DNA of 64,000 nt from Azophilus sp965220425 (GTDB lineage Bacteria > Pseudomonadota > Gammaproteobacteria > Pseudomonadales > Azotimanducaceae): positions 744,001 through 808,000 of the forward strand of contig OZ244830.1 in assembly GCA_965220425.1 (NCBI GenBank), written 5' to 3'. Of this stretch, positions 1-8,167 are shown piece by piece (the stretch's first letter is position 1; each line of letters begins with the position of its first letter). A model generated the notes under the pieces. The model did not search any database and was not told the DNA's origin. It saw only the letters and a program-made list of their open reading frames with translations. The position numbers were made by a program, and so were the translations under genes.

Positions 1-465
1 CTCGTTCAAGATCTCGATGTTCCAGCCCTGGGTCTCGGAAAATCTGGCATACATGCGAAACAGGTCGCCCGAGAAGATGGCTGCTTCGTCACCGCCGGCG
101 CCGGCGCGGATTTCGAGAAAGACGTTGGACCCGTCATGGGGGTCCTTGGGTATGAGGAGGCTCCTGAGCGATCGTTCGAGCGTGTCGAGCCGCGCCGTCA
201 GCAAGGCAACTTCTTCCCGCGCCAGTTCACGCAGGTCGGCATCGTCGCCACGAGCCAACTCCCGGGCTTCCTCCAGATCCCGGGTGACCTCGCATATCCG
301 TCTGAAGCCCAAGGCCACGGGTTCGAGTTCGGCCAGTTCCTTGGACAGCGCCTTGAATTGTATCCGGTCGGCGACGACCTCCGGTTTTGCGAGCAACGCG
401 CAGATCTCGTCGTAGCGATCCGCAAGTTCGGACAGCCTGGTCAACACGGATGGTTGCAGCGCCAT
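1..465 (-). CDS. prfA: Peptide chain release factor 1, N-terminal part (cut by window edge)
   Basis: This is the first 155 codons of RF1, which releases the finished peptide at UAA and UAG stop codons. The reverse strand reads MALQPSVLTRLSDL and continues through the helical N-terminal domain to the start of the RF domain (FLEIRAGAGGDEAAIF, near residue 115), a strong class I release-factor signature. The GGQ loop and the stop-codon recognition motif lie beyond the window. The ATG at 463-465 starts 17 bases after the hemA stop codon, so the two genes form the usual hemA-prfA operon. The order and the motif make the identification secure; RF2 is unlikely because RF2 does not normally follow hemA. 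Confidence 0.95.
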   Translation of the reverse strand, partial: MALQPSVLTRLSELADRYDEICALLAKPEVVADRIQFKALSKELAELEPVALGFRRICEVTRDLEEARELARGDDADLRELAREEVALLTARLDTLERSLRSLLIPKDPHDGSNVFLEIRAGAGGDEAAIFSGDLFRMYARFSETQGWNIEILNE

Positions 466-482
466 GGAGCGGGCCCCTGTAC

Positions 483-1736
483 TCAGCCGAGCTTGTAGAG
501 CGACTTCAGGATATCGAGCAGATCCACCCGGCCTTCGGCGCTGGCCTGCCGGATGGCAACGGTCGGCGGATGGATCAGCTTGTTGGTCAACGCCTGGGCG
601 AGAGCGGCAACGACTTCGTTTGCATCGCCGCCCTTCGCAAGCGCCCGGCGCGCCTTGTCCAGTTCGGCGAGTTGCGCATCCTGGGCGTTCTCCCGCAACT
701 GCTTGAGCAGGCGCTGTCCCTGGTGGGTGCGCCGCTCCCGGGCGTACCGGTAAGCGCCTTCGTCGACCAGCGCCTGCGCCGAGCCCGCGGCGGACAGCCG
801 CTGTTTGAGGTTTTCCTGAATGATTTCCGTGAGGTCGTCGATGGAATAGAGAAAGACATCGGGCAGATCGGCGACCTCCGGCTCGATGTCCCGGGGCACG
901 GCGATATCGACCATGAAGATGGGCTTGTGGCGCCGGCCCCTGATCGCCGCTTCGACGGCGCCCTTGCCCACGACCGGCAGGGAACTGCCTGTCGAGGCGA
1001 TGACGATGTCGTAGTCGTGCAGCGCCGCGGCCACGTCGGTGAGCTGCATGGGAGTCGCCTGATAGCGGGCGGCCAGTTGCTCCGCGTTGGCGATGGTTCG
1101 GTTGGCGATCGCCATGGCGCCGATACCCTGTTCGCTCAGGCTTTCGGCAACCCGTCCAATGGTGTCGCCGGCCCCGAGCAGCAGCGCCGACTTGCGGGTG
1201 AGGTCGGTGAAGATCCGCTTCGCCATGGCAACGGCGGCATAGGCCACGGACAAGGGGTTGCGCCCGATATCCGTATCGGTGCGGATGCGTTTCGCCGCAT
1301 TGAGCGAAACCCTGGACAAGAGATCCAGTTCCGTACCCAGGGTGCCGAGATTGCGCGCCAGTTCACAGGCGGACTTGACCTGGCCCATGATCTGCGGCTC
1401 GCCGAGCACCTGGGAGTCGAGGCCGGCGGCTACGCGAATCAGGTGCCGCGCGGCATCCTGGTCCCAGTGACCGTAGGCGGCGCTGTGGATCTCGTCGGCG
1501 GGCACGCCGCGGTAATCGGCGAGCCACTGCGCCAGCGCCGCTTCATCGGACGGGTCGATGGCGCAATAGATCTCGGTGCGGTTGCAGGTCGAGAGGATGG
1601 CCGCTTCGGTCACGCCCGGCACCGACCGGGTAACGGCCATCAAGGCGTTGCCGAGCATGTCCTCCGGGAAAGCGACCCGGTCCCGCAGATCTATGGCGGC
1701 GGTGCGGTAGTTGATGCCGTATGCCAATATCGCCAC
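483..1736 (-). CDS. hemA: Glutamyl-tRNA reductase
   Basis: Reduces glutamyl-tRNA(Glu) to glutamate-1-semialdehyde with NADPH, the first committed step of tetrapyrrole synthesis. The 417-residue product aligns from its first residues (VAILAYGINYRTA) with known HemA, and the length is standard. The catalytic cysteine lies in STCNRTE near residue 50, and the NADPH-binding loop reads LLLGAGDTIGRV in the middle. I chose the GTG at 1734-1736 because it gives the family N-terminus; a longer open frame runs upstream but resembles nothing. It heads an operon with prfA. It is transcribed away from lolB, with only about 20 bases between the two chosen starts, so the promoters must overlap coding sequence or one start is wrong. 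Confidence 0.96.
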   Translation of the reverse strand: MAILAYGINYRTAAIDLRDRVAFPEDMLGNALMAVTRSVPGVTEAAILSTCNRTEIYCAIDPSDEAALAQWLADYRGVPADEIHSAAYGHWDQDAARHLIRVAAGLDSQVLGEPQIMGQVKSACELARNLGTLGTELDLLSRVSLNAAKRIRTDTDIGRNPLSVAYAAVAMAKRIFTDLTRKSALLLGAGDTIGRVAESLSEQGIGAMAIANRTIANAEQLAARYQATPMQLTDVAAALHDYDIVIASTGSSLPVVGKGAVEAAIRGRRHKPIFMVDIAVPRDIEPEVADLPDVFLYSIDDLTEIIQENLKQRLSAAGSAQALVDEGAYRYARERRTHQGQRLLKQLRENAQDAQLAELDKARRALAKGGDANEVVAALAQALTNKLIHPPTVAIRQASAEGRVDLLDILKSLYKLG

Positions 1737-1757
1737 TTTGAGCGAGGCCCGTCGTAG

Positions 1758-2423
1758 GTGGGGGTAACCTTGAATTGTAGCAGAGCGGCAGACGGCGGGT
1801 CCGCCGGTGGCGTTGCGCGCCGTGCCGGCAAGCGCGCGGTTGCAGGACGGTCTCGCAAGACAGGGTCGGGCAGACCGCGGGTTGGCGGACGCTGGCTCTG
1901 GTTTCTGACTTCGCTCCTGTTGTCGGCCGGCTGCGCACAGTTGCCGGTCGAGCCTGAAACCGCGGACTTCCGGGTCGCAGGCAAGGTCGGTGTCGTGGAG
2001 GGGGAGCGGAGCTTTGCGGCGCGCTTCGTCTGGCGGCAGACCGCCGACCGCTACGATATCCTCTTCTGGGGGCCGCTCGGACAGGGCAGCACGCGGTTGC
2101 GCGGCGACTCGGACCATGTCGAGGTCACCGGCAGGGATGGCGAGCCCGCGTTGTCGGGCCATCCCCGTGCCGTGATGCGCCAACGGCTCGGCTGGAGCCT
2201 GCCGTTGGCCGTACTGCCCTGGTGGATGTCGGGCCGCCCGGCGCCTGACGGCACGGTGGAGGCTGCCGAACGCGATACCGAGGGCCGTTTGACCGCGTTC
2301 CGGCAGCTCGGCTGGCAGGTAGGATACGACCGGTTCGACGCGCAGGGAGACGCTCCCCGGCCGGGTCGCATCACCGCCGAGCGGCCTGGATACCGCATCC
2401 GCGTGACGATTTTAAGCCGTTGA
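1758..2423 (+). CDS. lolB: Outer-membrane lipoprotein LolB
   Basis: LolB receives lipoproteins from LolA in the periplasm and inserts them into the outer membrane. The protein has a hydrophobic segment ending in a lipobox (LLLSAGC, Cys near residue 59), followed by DFRVAGKVGVV and a beta-rich body containing WGPLGQG, which fits LolB. The location opposite hemA is the classic one. The only in-frame starts before the signal sequence are GTG 1758 and TTG 1770, so the region before the signal peptide is unusually long (about 40 residues); a non-standard start further in is possible. The expected next gene, ispE, is absent. Confidence 0.88.
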   Translation: MGVTLNCSRAADGGSAGGVARRAGKRAVAGRSRKTGSGRPRVGGRWLWFLTSLLLSAGCAQLPVEPETADFRVAGKVGVVEGERSFAARFVWRQTADRYDILFWGPLGQGSTRLRGDSDHVEVTGRDGEPALSGHPRAVMRQRLGWSLPLAVLPWWMSGRPAPDGTVEAAERDTEGRLTAFRQLGWQVGYDRFDAQGDAPRPGRITAERPGYRIRVTILSR

Positions 2424-2474
2424 TTCTGTGCGTGTTTGACAGGATGCAAGGCCAACCTCAGAATAGCGCGCCGC

Positions 2475-2721
2475 TAACCCGTATATTGCACCAAGGGCCG
2501 TGACGATCACGCCGGATTTTGCTCGTTTGCGCGTGCTCGCGACCGGAATCATAGCCACGCATATGGTGGAGAGAGCATGTGCGCGCAAACGGGCAAAAGA
2601 CAAGCGAGGGCACGGCCAGCGCGGTTTGTACCAGGAACAATCTGTCTGATTTGAAGCCAACTCGCTGAAAAAGATCAGCATTCGGCGACTCAACAAGCGG
2701 CTTGGTGCAATATGCGGGTTA
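2475..2721. mobile_element. MITE-like element with 21-bp terminal inverted repeats
   Basis: The space between lolB and tRNA-Gln holds no gene. Its ends are 21-bp inverted repeats (2475-2495, taacccgtatattgcacca..., and 2701-2721) that differ at one position. Inside are further imperfect inverted arms: ttttgctcgtttgcgcg near 2517 pairs with the region around 2580-2600, and gccgtg near 2497 pairs with cacggc near 2617. The whole 247 bp could therefore fold as one long branched hairpin. No transposase and no clear target duplication are visible. I read it as a non-autonomous insertion; a structured RNA or a long terminator is an alternative. The open frames that cross it look accidental. Confidence 0.6.
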
Positions 2722-2728
2722 AGATCAT

Positions 2729-2803
2729 TGGGGTGTCGCCAAGCGGTAAGGCACCGGGTTTTGATCCCGGCATACGCAGGTTCGAATCCTGCCACCCCAG
2801 CCA
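2729..2803 (+). tRNA. tRNA-Gln (anticodon TTG)
   Basis: A complete cloverleaf: acceptor arm tggggtg/caccccag, anticodon stem ccggg/cccgg around the loop ttttgat with anticodon TTG at 2761-2763, T-arm with gttcgaatc, and an encoded CCA at 2801-2803. A tRNA-Gln just before prs is also seen in pseudomonads. Confidence 0.97.
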
Positions 2804-2854
2804 AAAGTACATCATTGAGACCTTTTGAGAACATAAGCGCAGGGAAGACGGATC

Positions 2855-3799
2855 GTGGCCCAACTCATGGTTTTCTCGGGAAGCTCGAACCGGGCGCTCG
2901 CGGAGCGGGTCGTCAATGAGCTGCGTATCGATCTCGGCCGCGCCGACATCGGCCGTTTCAGCGACGGCGAGGTCAATGTGGAGATCCATGAGAACGTCCG
3001 CGGGTGCGATGCCTTCATCCTGCAGTCGACCTGCGCGCCGACCAACGACAACATCATGGAACTGGTCATCATGGCCGACGCGATCCGCCGCGCATCGGCT
3101 CATCGCGTGACGGCCGTAATCCCCTACTACGGGTACGCGCGGCAAGACCGCCGGCCGCGCTCGGCGCGGGTTCCCATCAGCGCCAAGGTCGTCGCCGACA
3201 TGCTCGGCAGCGTCGGCATCGACCGTATTCTCACCGTCGACCTGCATGCCGACCAGATCCAGGGCTTTTTCGACATGCCGGTCGACAATGTCTACGGTTC
3301 GCCGGTGCTGGTCGATTGCATCGCCACCCGGGACTACGAGAACCCGATCGTCGTTTCCCCGGATGTCGGTGGCGTGGTGCGTGCCCGGGCGATCGCAAAG
3401 CAGATCGACGACCTCGATCTCGCCATTATCGACAAACGCCGTCCCCAGGCGAACGACACCCGCGTCATGAACGTCATCGGCGATGTGCGCGGCAAGACCT
3501 GCATACTGGTGGACGACATCGTCGACACCGCGGGCACGCTGTGCACCGCGGCGGAAGCGCTCAAGGGTCAGGGGGCGATCAGGGTGGTGGCCTATATCAC
3601 CCACCCGGTGCTGTCCGGCCCCGCGGTCGAACGCATCACCGCCTCGGAAATCGACGAGATGGTGGTGACGGATACCATACCGCTGTCGCAAGATGCGGCG
3701 CGGTGCGAGAGGATTCGGCAGCTCAGCCTCGACCGGCTGCTGGCGGAGTCCATCCGCCGGGTCAGCTACGAAGAGTCCCTGAGCGCGATGTTCCGGTAA
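2855..3799 (+). CDS. prs: Ribose-phosphate pyrophosphokinase
   Basis: Makes PRPP from ribose 5-phosphate and ATP, for purine, pyrimidine, histidine, tryptophan and NAD synthesis. The 314-residue protein has the standard length. It shows the metal/ATP region (VDLHADQIQGFFD, near residues 128-140) and the PRPP-binding loop (LVDDIVDTAGTL, near residue 220). Translation starts at a GTG (gtggcccaactc), which gives the usual N-terminus (AQLMVFSG). It lies between tRNA-Gln and rplY, as in many gammaproteobacteria, and probably shares a transcript with rplY and pth. Confidence 0.97.
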   Translation: MAQLMVFSGSSNRALAERVVNELRIDLGRADIGRFSDGEVNVEIHENVRGCDAFILQSTCAPTNDNIMELVIMADAIRRASAHRVTAVIPYYGYARQDRRPRSARVPISAKVVADMLGSVGIDRILTVDLHADQIQGFFDMPVDNVYGSPVLVDCIATRDYENPIVVSPDVGGVVRARAIAKQIDDLDLAIIDKRRPQANDTRVMNVIGDVRGKTCILVDDIVDTAGTLCTAAEALKGQGAIRVVAYITHPVLSGPAVERITASEIDEMVVTDTIPLSQDAARCERIRQLSLDRLLAESIRRVSYEESLSAMFR

Positions 3800-3851
3800 G
3801 AAATGCAAGCCGGTTTCCGCACGCGGCGGGAGCCATTGGAGAAGAATCACC

Positions 3852-4538
3852 ATGTCTCAGCAGATACAGATCAGCGCATCCCCGCGCCAGGAAGTGGGAA
3901 CCGTGGCGAGCCGGCGCCTGAGGCGCGGCGCCGACCGGGTTCCGGGCATCATCTATGGGGGCGATGCGGAACCGCAGCCGCTCACATTGAGTGTCCATGA
4001 ACTCTCTCGCATGATGCAGAACGAGGCGTTCCATTCACAGGTTCTGAACGTCGTCGTCGATGGGGCCGCCGAGCAGGCCATCGTTCGCGACCTGCAGCGC
4101 GACCCGGCGAGCGACAAGGTGCTGCACATCGATTTTCTGCGCATTCGCGCCGACCGGGCCATCCAGGTACCCGTGCCCTTGCACTTCCTCAACGAGCACG
4201 ATTGCGCGGGCGTGCGTTCCGGCGGCAACATCTCCCACAACCTCATCGAGGTGGAGGTGAGCTGCCTGCCGGCGAACCTGCCCGAATTCATCGAGATCGA
4301 TGTTGCCCACCTTGAAATGGGAGAGGCCCTGCACCTGAGCGATCTGGATGCGCCCGACCGGGTGACCATTGTCGCGCTGACGTACGGCGAAGAGCGCAAC
4401 ATCCCCGTGGTGAGCGTGCAGGCGCCGCGCGGCGGAGCCGAAGATCTGGAAGAGGACGGCGAGGAAGAGGCGGGCATCGAGCAGGAGACGCCGACAGGAG
4501 GGGAGGGGGAAACCGGGGAGGCGCCCGGCGCCGATTAG
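3852..4538 (+). CDS. rplY: 50S ribosomal protein L25 / general stress protein CTC
   Basis: Binds 5S rRNA in the large ribosomal subunit. The 228-residue protein is the long CTC/TL5 type: an N-terminal L25 domain (residues 1-95, with RVPGIIYGG) and a C-terminal beta domain, followed by a Glu/Gly-rich acidic tail over the last 35 residues. The ATG has a good upstream purine run (ggagaagaatcacc). It lies 52 bases after prs and 12 bases before pth, the conserved order. Confidence 0.95.
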   Translation: MSQQIQISASPRQEVGTVASRRLRRGADRVPGIIYGGDAEPQPLTLSVHELSRMMQNEAFHSQVLNVVVDGAAEQAIVRDLQRDPASDKVLHIDFLRIRADRAIQVPVPLHFLNEHDCAGVRSGGNISHNLIEVEVSCLPANLPEFIEIDVAHLEMGEALHLSDLDAPDRVTIVALTYGEERNIPVVSVQAPRGGAEDLEEDGEEEAGIEQETPTGGEGETGEAPGAD

Positions 4539-4550
4539 AACGTCCGCCCG

Positions 4551-5147
4551 ATGCCGTCGGCCATCCGCCTGATCGTCGGCCTGGGCAATCCGGGTGCGCG
4601 TTACGAGGCGACCCGCCACAACGCGGGGTTCCGCTTCGTGCGTTACTTCGCCGGCCGCTTCGGGATCGAGCTGACCGGGTCGACGAAATTCAAGGCTTCC
4701 GCGGGCCGCGGCAAGATTGGCGGCGCGGATTTGCGCTTGCTGTTGCCGTCCACCTACATGAACCGGTCCGGCGAGGCGGTCGGGCCGTTCGCCCGCTACT
4801 ACCGGATCGAGCCGGAAGAGATCCTTATCGCCCACGACGAAGTCGCCTTTCCCCCGGGGATACTGCGCCTGAAGGCCGGCGGCGGCGCAAACGGTCACAA
4901 CGGCATCGAGAGCGTCATCGATGGGCTCGGCAGCCGGGATTTCGTCCGGCTGCGCATCGGCGTCGGGCATCCGGGCGACCAGGACCTGATGCTGGGCTAC
5001 CTGACGACGGTCACCATGCCCCAGGCGGAGTGGGATCGGGTCGATGCCGCCTGCAGGCTGGAGGACGAGATGCTTGAAGGCCTGGTGCGGGGCGATCTCC
5101 AGGCTGCCATGAACCGGCTCCACAAGCCGGATACAGAGGAGACCTGA
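4551..5147 (+). CDS. pth: Peptidyl-tRNA hydrolase
   Basis: Frees tRNA from peptidyl-tRNA that drops off the ribosome. The 198-residue protein begins with IRLIVGLGNPGARYEATRHN, which contains the family signature and the catalytic His (in TRHNAGF, near residue 23). The second signature, GGGANGHNGI, follows near residue 110, with the usual Asp in HDEV. Its length matches the family. It starts 12 bases after rplY. Confidence 0.96.
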   Translation: MPSAIRLIVGLGNPGARYEATRHNAGFRFVRYFAGRFGIELTGSTKFKASAGRGKIGGADLRLLLPSTYMNRSGEAVGPFARYYRIEPEEILIAHDEVAFPPGILRLKAGGGANGHNGIESVIDGLGSRDFVRLRIGVGHPGDQDLMLGYLTTVTMPQAEWDRVDAACRLEDEMLEGLVRGDLQAAMNRLHKPDTEET

Positions 5148-5208
5148 ACCGCGGATATCGGCGGGAGTTCCGAACGCGGCTGCCGCCGCAATCGATGGAA
5201 ACGAATCG

Positions 5209-6300
5209 ATGGGATTCAACTGTGGCATCGTCGGGCTGCCCAATGTCGGCAAGTCGACGCTTTTCAACGCGCTGACCCGGGCGGGTATCGAAGCGGCGAA
5301 CTTTCCGTTCTGCACCATCGACCCCAACGTGGGCGTCGTCCCCGTGCCGGACCCGCGTCTCGAGAAGATTGCGGAGATCGCCGGGCCCGAGAAAGTCGTT
5401 CCCGCGGCCATGGAGTTCGTCGATGTGGCCGGGCTGGTCGCGGGAGCCGCCCGGGGGGAGGGGCTCGGCAACCGCTTTCTATCCCACATTCGCGAGACCG
5501 ATGCCATTGCCCATGTGGTGCGTTGTTTCACGGACGACAACGTCGTCCATGTGTCCGGCCTGCCTTCGCCCGCGGACGATATCGAGATCGTCAATACGGA
5601 GTTGGCGCTCGCGGACCTCGAGACCGTCGAGCGGGCCCATGAACGCAATCGTCGTGTGGCGAACGCCGGCGACAAGGATGCCAGGGCGCTGATCGCCCTG
5701 CTCGACATGGTTCTCAAAGCCCTGGGAGAAGCCCGCCCGGTCCGTTCCCTGGCGCTGGACGCGAACGACAGGCGGCGGCTGCAGCCGCTGCACCTCTTGA
5801 CCGCGAAGCCCGTACTCTACATCGCCAATGTGGCGGAAGACGGGCCTGCCGGCAATCCGATGCTGGAAACCGTCGCTCGGATTGCCCGTGGCGAAAGCGC
5901 CGAGGTGGTGCCACTCTGCAGCAAGATCGAGGCCGAAATCGCGGAACTCGACGAGCGGGAACGCGCCGAGTTCCTGGATGCACTCGGCATCGGCGAGCCC
6001 GGACTGAACCGGGTTATCCGCGCGGGCTATCGTCTGCTCGGCCTGCACCACTTCTTCACCGCCGTCCCGAAAGAGGCCCGGGCCTGGACCATACCGGCGG
6101 GCGCCAGGGCGCCGCGCGCGGCGGGCGCCATCCATACGGACTTCGAGAGAGGCTTCATTCGGGCGGAAGTGGTTGCCTTTGAGGACTTCGTTGCTCATGG
6201 CGGCGAACAGGGTGCGAAAGATGCGGGCAAGTGGCGGCTCGAAGGCAGGGAGTACATCGTCCGGGACGGCGATGTCATCCGCTTCCGGTTCAATGTCTGA
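5209..6300 (+). CDS. ychF: Redox-regulated ribosome-associated ATPase YchF/OLA1
   Basis: An Obg-related P-loop NTPase that prefers ATP and associates with ribosomes. The 363-residue length is exactly family-like. The P-loop is GLPNVGKST at residues 8-16, the switch region is DVAGLVAGAARGEGLG near residue 66, and a C-terminal TGS domain (GAIHTDFERGFIRAEV) ends the protein. It closes the lolB-ychF group and converges on the ABC operon with only 54 bases between the stop codons. Confidence 0.96.
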   Translation: MGFNCGIVGLPNVGKSTLFNALTRAGIEAANFPFCTIDPNVGVVPVPDPRLEKIAEIAGPEKVVPAAMEFVDVAGLVAGAARGEGLGNRFLSHIRETDAIAHVVRCFTDDNVVHVSGLPSPADDIEIVNTELALADLETVERAHERNRRVANAGDKDARALIALLDMVLKALGEARPVRSLALDANDRRRLQPLHLLTAKPVLYIANVAEDGPAGNPMLETVARIARGESAEVVPLCSKIEAEIAELDERERAEFLDALGIGEPGLNRVIRAGYRLLGLHHFFTAVPKEARAWTIPAGARAPRAAGAIHTDFERGFIRAEVVAFEDFVAHGGEQGAKDAGKWRLEGREYIVRDGDVIRFRFNV

Positions 6301-6354
6301 GTGGCGGTTGTCCGCTGTCCCGCCCTCGCGGCGGGAACCGGTGAGCGTTGCCGG

Positions 6355-7191
6355 CTATTCGAACTGCAGGGGGTGGCGGGCCGCCGCGGCTTGACGCCGG
6401 GCCGAGCGCACCAGCAGCCAGCCGGCGACCGCGACGCCGAACCCGACGATGCCCACGATGATGGCGGCGAGGGCGTTGATGTCCGGGGTGATGCCGAGCT
6501 TCACCTTGGAATAGATCACCATCGGCAGTGTGCTCGACTCCGGGCCCGATACGAAGCTTGCGATCACGAGATCGTCCAGAGACAGCGTGAAAGCCAGCAG
6601 CCAGCCGGACAGCATGGCGGGCGCGATCAGCGGAAGGGTGATGTCCAGGGTCACGGCCATGGGGCGGCCGCCGAGGTCCATGGCCGCTTCCTCGAGCGAT
6701 CGGTCCATGGCTGCAAGCCGTGACTGCACCACCACCGCCACGTAGGCCATGCCGAAGGTGATGTGGGCGATGGCGATGGTGTCGGCGCCGCGGCCGGCCG
6801 GCCAGCCGATCAGCACCTGCAGGCTCACGAACAGCATCAACAGGGAGAGGCCGGTGATCACCTCCGGCATGACCAGCGGAGCGGCGAGCATGCCGGAAAA
6901 GGCGGTTCGGCCGCGAAACCGCCCCATGCGCGTCAACGCCAGGGCCGCCAGCGTGCCCAGTACGGTGGCGAAAGTGGCGCTGACCAGGGCGATGCGCAGA
7001 CTCAACAACAGCGCATCGATCACCTGTTCGTTTTCCCAGAGCGCCGTGTACCAGCGGAACGAGAACCCGGTCCAGACCGACATCAGCCTCGAGTCGTTGA
7101 ACGACCAGGCAATCATGGAGAGGATCGGGATGTAGAGGAACGCGAAGCCGAAACACAGACAACTGAAGACAAAGGTGGAGCGCGGCTTCAC
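6355..7191 (-). CDS. potI: Polyamine-type ABC transporter, second permease (PotI-like)
   Basis: Inner-membrane half of a spermidine/putrescine-type importer. The 278-residue protein has six predicted membrane segments starting with FVFSCLCFGFAFLYIP. The EAA loop that contacts the ATPase reads EEAAMDLGGRPMAVTLDITLP in the middle. Length and topology fit PotI/PotC. It is the last gene of the operon, 82 bases after potH. The family also includes importers of other cationic or N-methylated compounds, so the substrate is not certain. Confidence 0.88.
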   Translation of the reverse strand: MKPRSTFVFSCLCFGFAFLYIPILSMIAWSFNDSRLMSVWTGFSFRWYTALWENEQVIDALLLSLRIALVSATFATVLGTLAALALTRMGRFRGRTAFSGMLAAPLVMPEVITGLSLLMLFVSLQVLIGWPAGRGADTIAIAHITFGMAYVAVVVQSRLAAMDRSLEEAAMDLGGRPMAVTLDITLPLIAPAMLSGWLLAFTLSLDDLVIASFVSGPESSTLPMVIYSKVKLGITPDINALAAIIVGIVGFGVAVAGWLLVRSARRQAAAARHPLQFE

Positions 7192-7273
7192 CGGCGGGAG
7201 CCTCCAGACGGCGCGGGCGGTGCGACAGCGGATTCCGGTCCGGTGCGGCGTGCTGTCCTGGCGCCGGTCCCGG

Positions 7274-8167
7274 TCATCGGCTCGTCAACCTCTCCGCCGT
7301 TGAAGAATAGCGCTGGAACAGCACGATGGGTACGACCAGGATCAGCGCCAGCACCGTCGCCACCGCGCTCGCCAGCGGCCAGTCGCGGTTGACGAAGAAC
7401 TCGTCGAAGAGCGTCTTGCCGATCATCAGGGTGTCCAGCCCGCCGAGCAGGGACGGGATGACGAATTCACCCAGCGCCGGGATGAATACCAAGAGCGAGC
7501 CGGCGAGGACCCCGGGCGCCGACAGGGGCAGGGTGATGTCGAAGAACACATGGCGAGGCCTGCCGCCGAGGTCCGCCGCCGCATCCAGCAGGTTCTCGTC
7601 GAGACCTTCCAGGATGGCGTACAGGGGCAGGATCATGAACGGCAGGTAGGAATAGACGATGCCCAGGTAGACGGCGAAATCGGTGTAGAGGAACTGCACC
7701 GGCTGGTCGGTCAAGCCCACCGCCATCAGCACCTTGTTGATGACGCCCTGGTTGGAGAGCATGCCCATCCACGCGTAGACCCGCAGCAGGAAGGATGTCC
7801 AGAACGGCAGGATGACCATCAGCAACAGCAGGTTGCGCGCAGCGCCCCGGGCGCGGGCGATGCCGTAGGCCATGGGGTATCCGAGCAGCAGGCAAAGCAG
7901 GGTGGAGACCAGGGCGATGCGGATCGACTTGAGATAGCTGACCCAGTAGAGGTCGTCCTCGGCGAGGAATCGGTAGTTGTCGGCGGTCAGGTAGATTCCC
8001 TGATCCGCATCGTAGACGGGCGTGAAGGGCGGCTGCCCGATGAGCGGGTCTGCGAAGCTGATCTTGAGAATGATGACGAACGGTATGGCGAAGAACACCA
8101 GCAGCCAGAAGTAGGGAACGCCGACAACCGCCCGGCGCCACAGCCGCTCTCCCCCGCCGGCGCTCAT
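7274..8167 (-). CDS. potH: Polyamine-type ABC transporter, first permease (PotH-like)
   Basis: Partner permease of the importer. The 297-residue protein begins MSAGGGERLWRRAVVG, followed by a first membrane helix (FWLLVFFAIPFVIIL) and a periplasmic loop before the remaining helices. The EAA motif is DAAADLGGRPRHVFFDI. I chose the ATG at 8165-8167 because it overlaps the potA stop (ATGA), a sign of translational coupling; the open frame continues upstream only inside potA. Confidence 0.88.
   Translation of the reverse strand: MSAGGGERLWRRAVVGVPYFWLLVFFAIPFVIILKISFADPLIGQPPFTPVYDADQGIYLTADNYRFLAEDDLYWVSYLKSIRIALVSTLLCLLLGYPMAYGIARARGAARNLLLLMVILPFWTSFLLRVYAWMGMLSNQGVINKVLMAVGLTDQPVQFLYTDFAVYLGIVYSYLPFMILPLYAILEGLDENLLDAAADLGGRPRHVFFDITLPLSAPGVLAGSLLVFIPALGEFVIPSLLGGLDTLMIGKTLFDEFFVNRDWPLASAVATVLALILVVPIVLFQRYSSTAERLTSR

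Noticed and set aside
387..1757. Long rightward open frame (456 codons) opposite hemA
   Set aside because: Antisense shadow of hemA; composition and lack of motifs show it is not a gene.
2412..2834. Leftward 140-codon frame over the tRNA-Gln
   Set aside because: It reads through the tRNA and the inverted-repeat element (the FEPAYAGI-type peptide typical of tRNA antisense).
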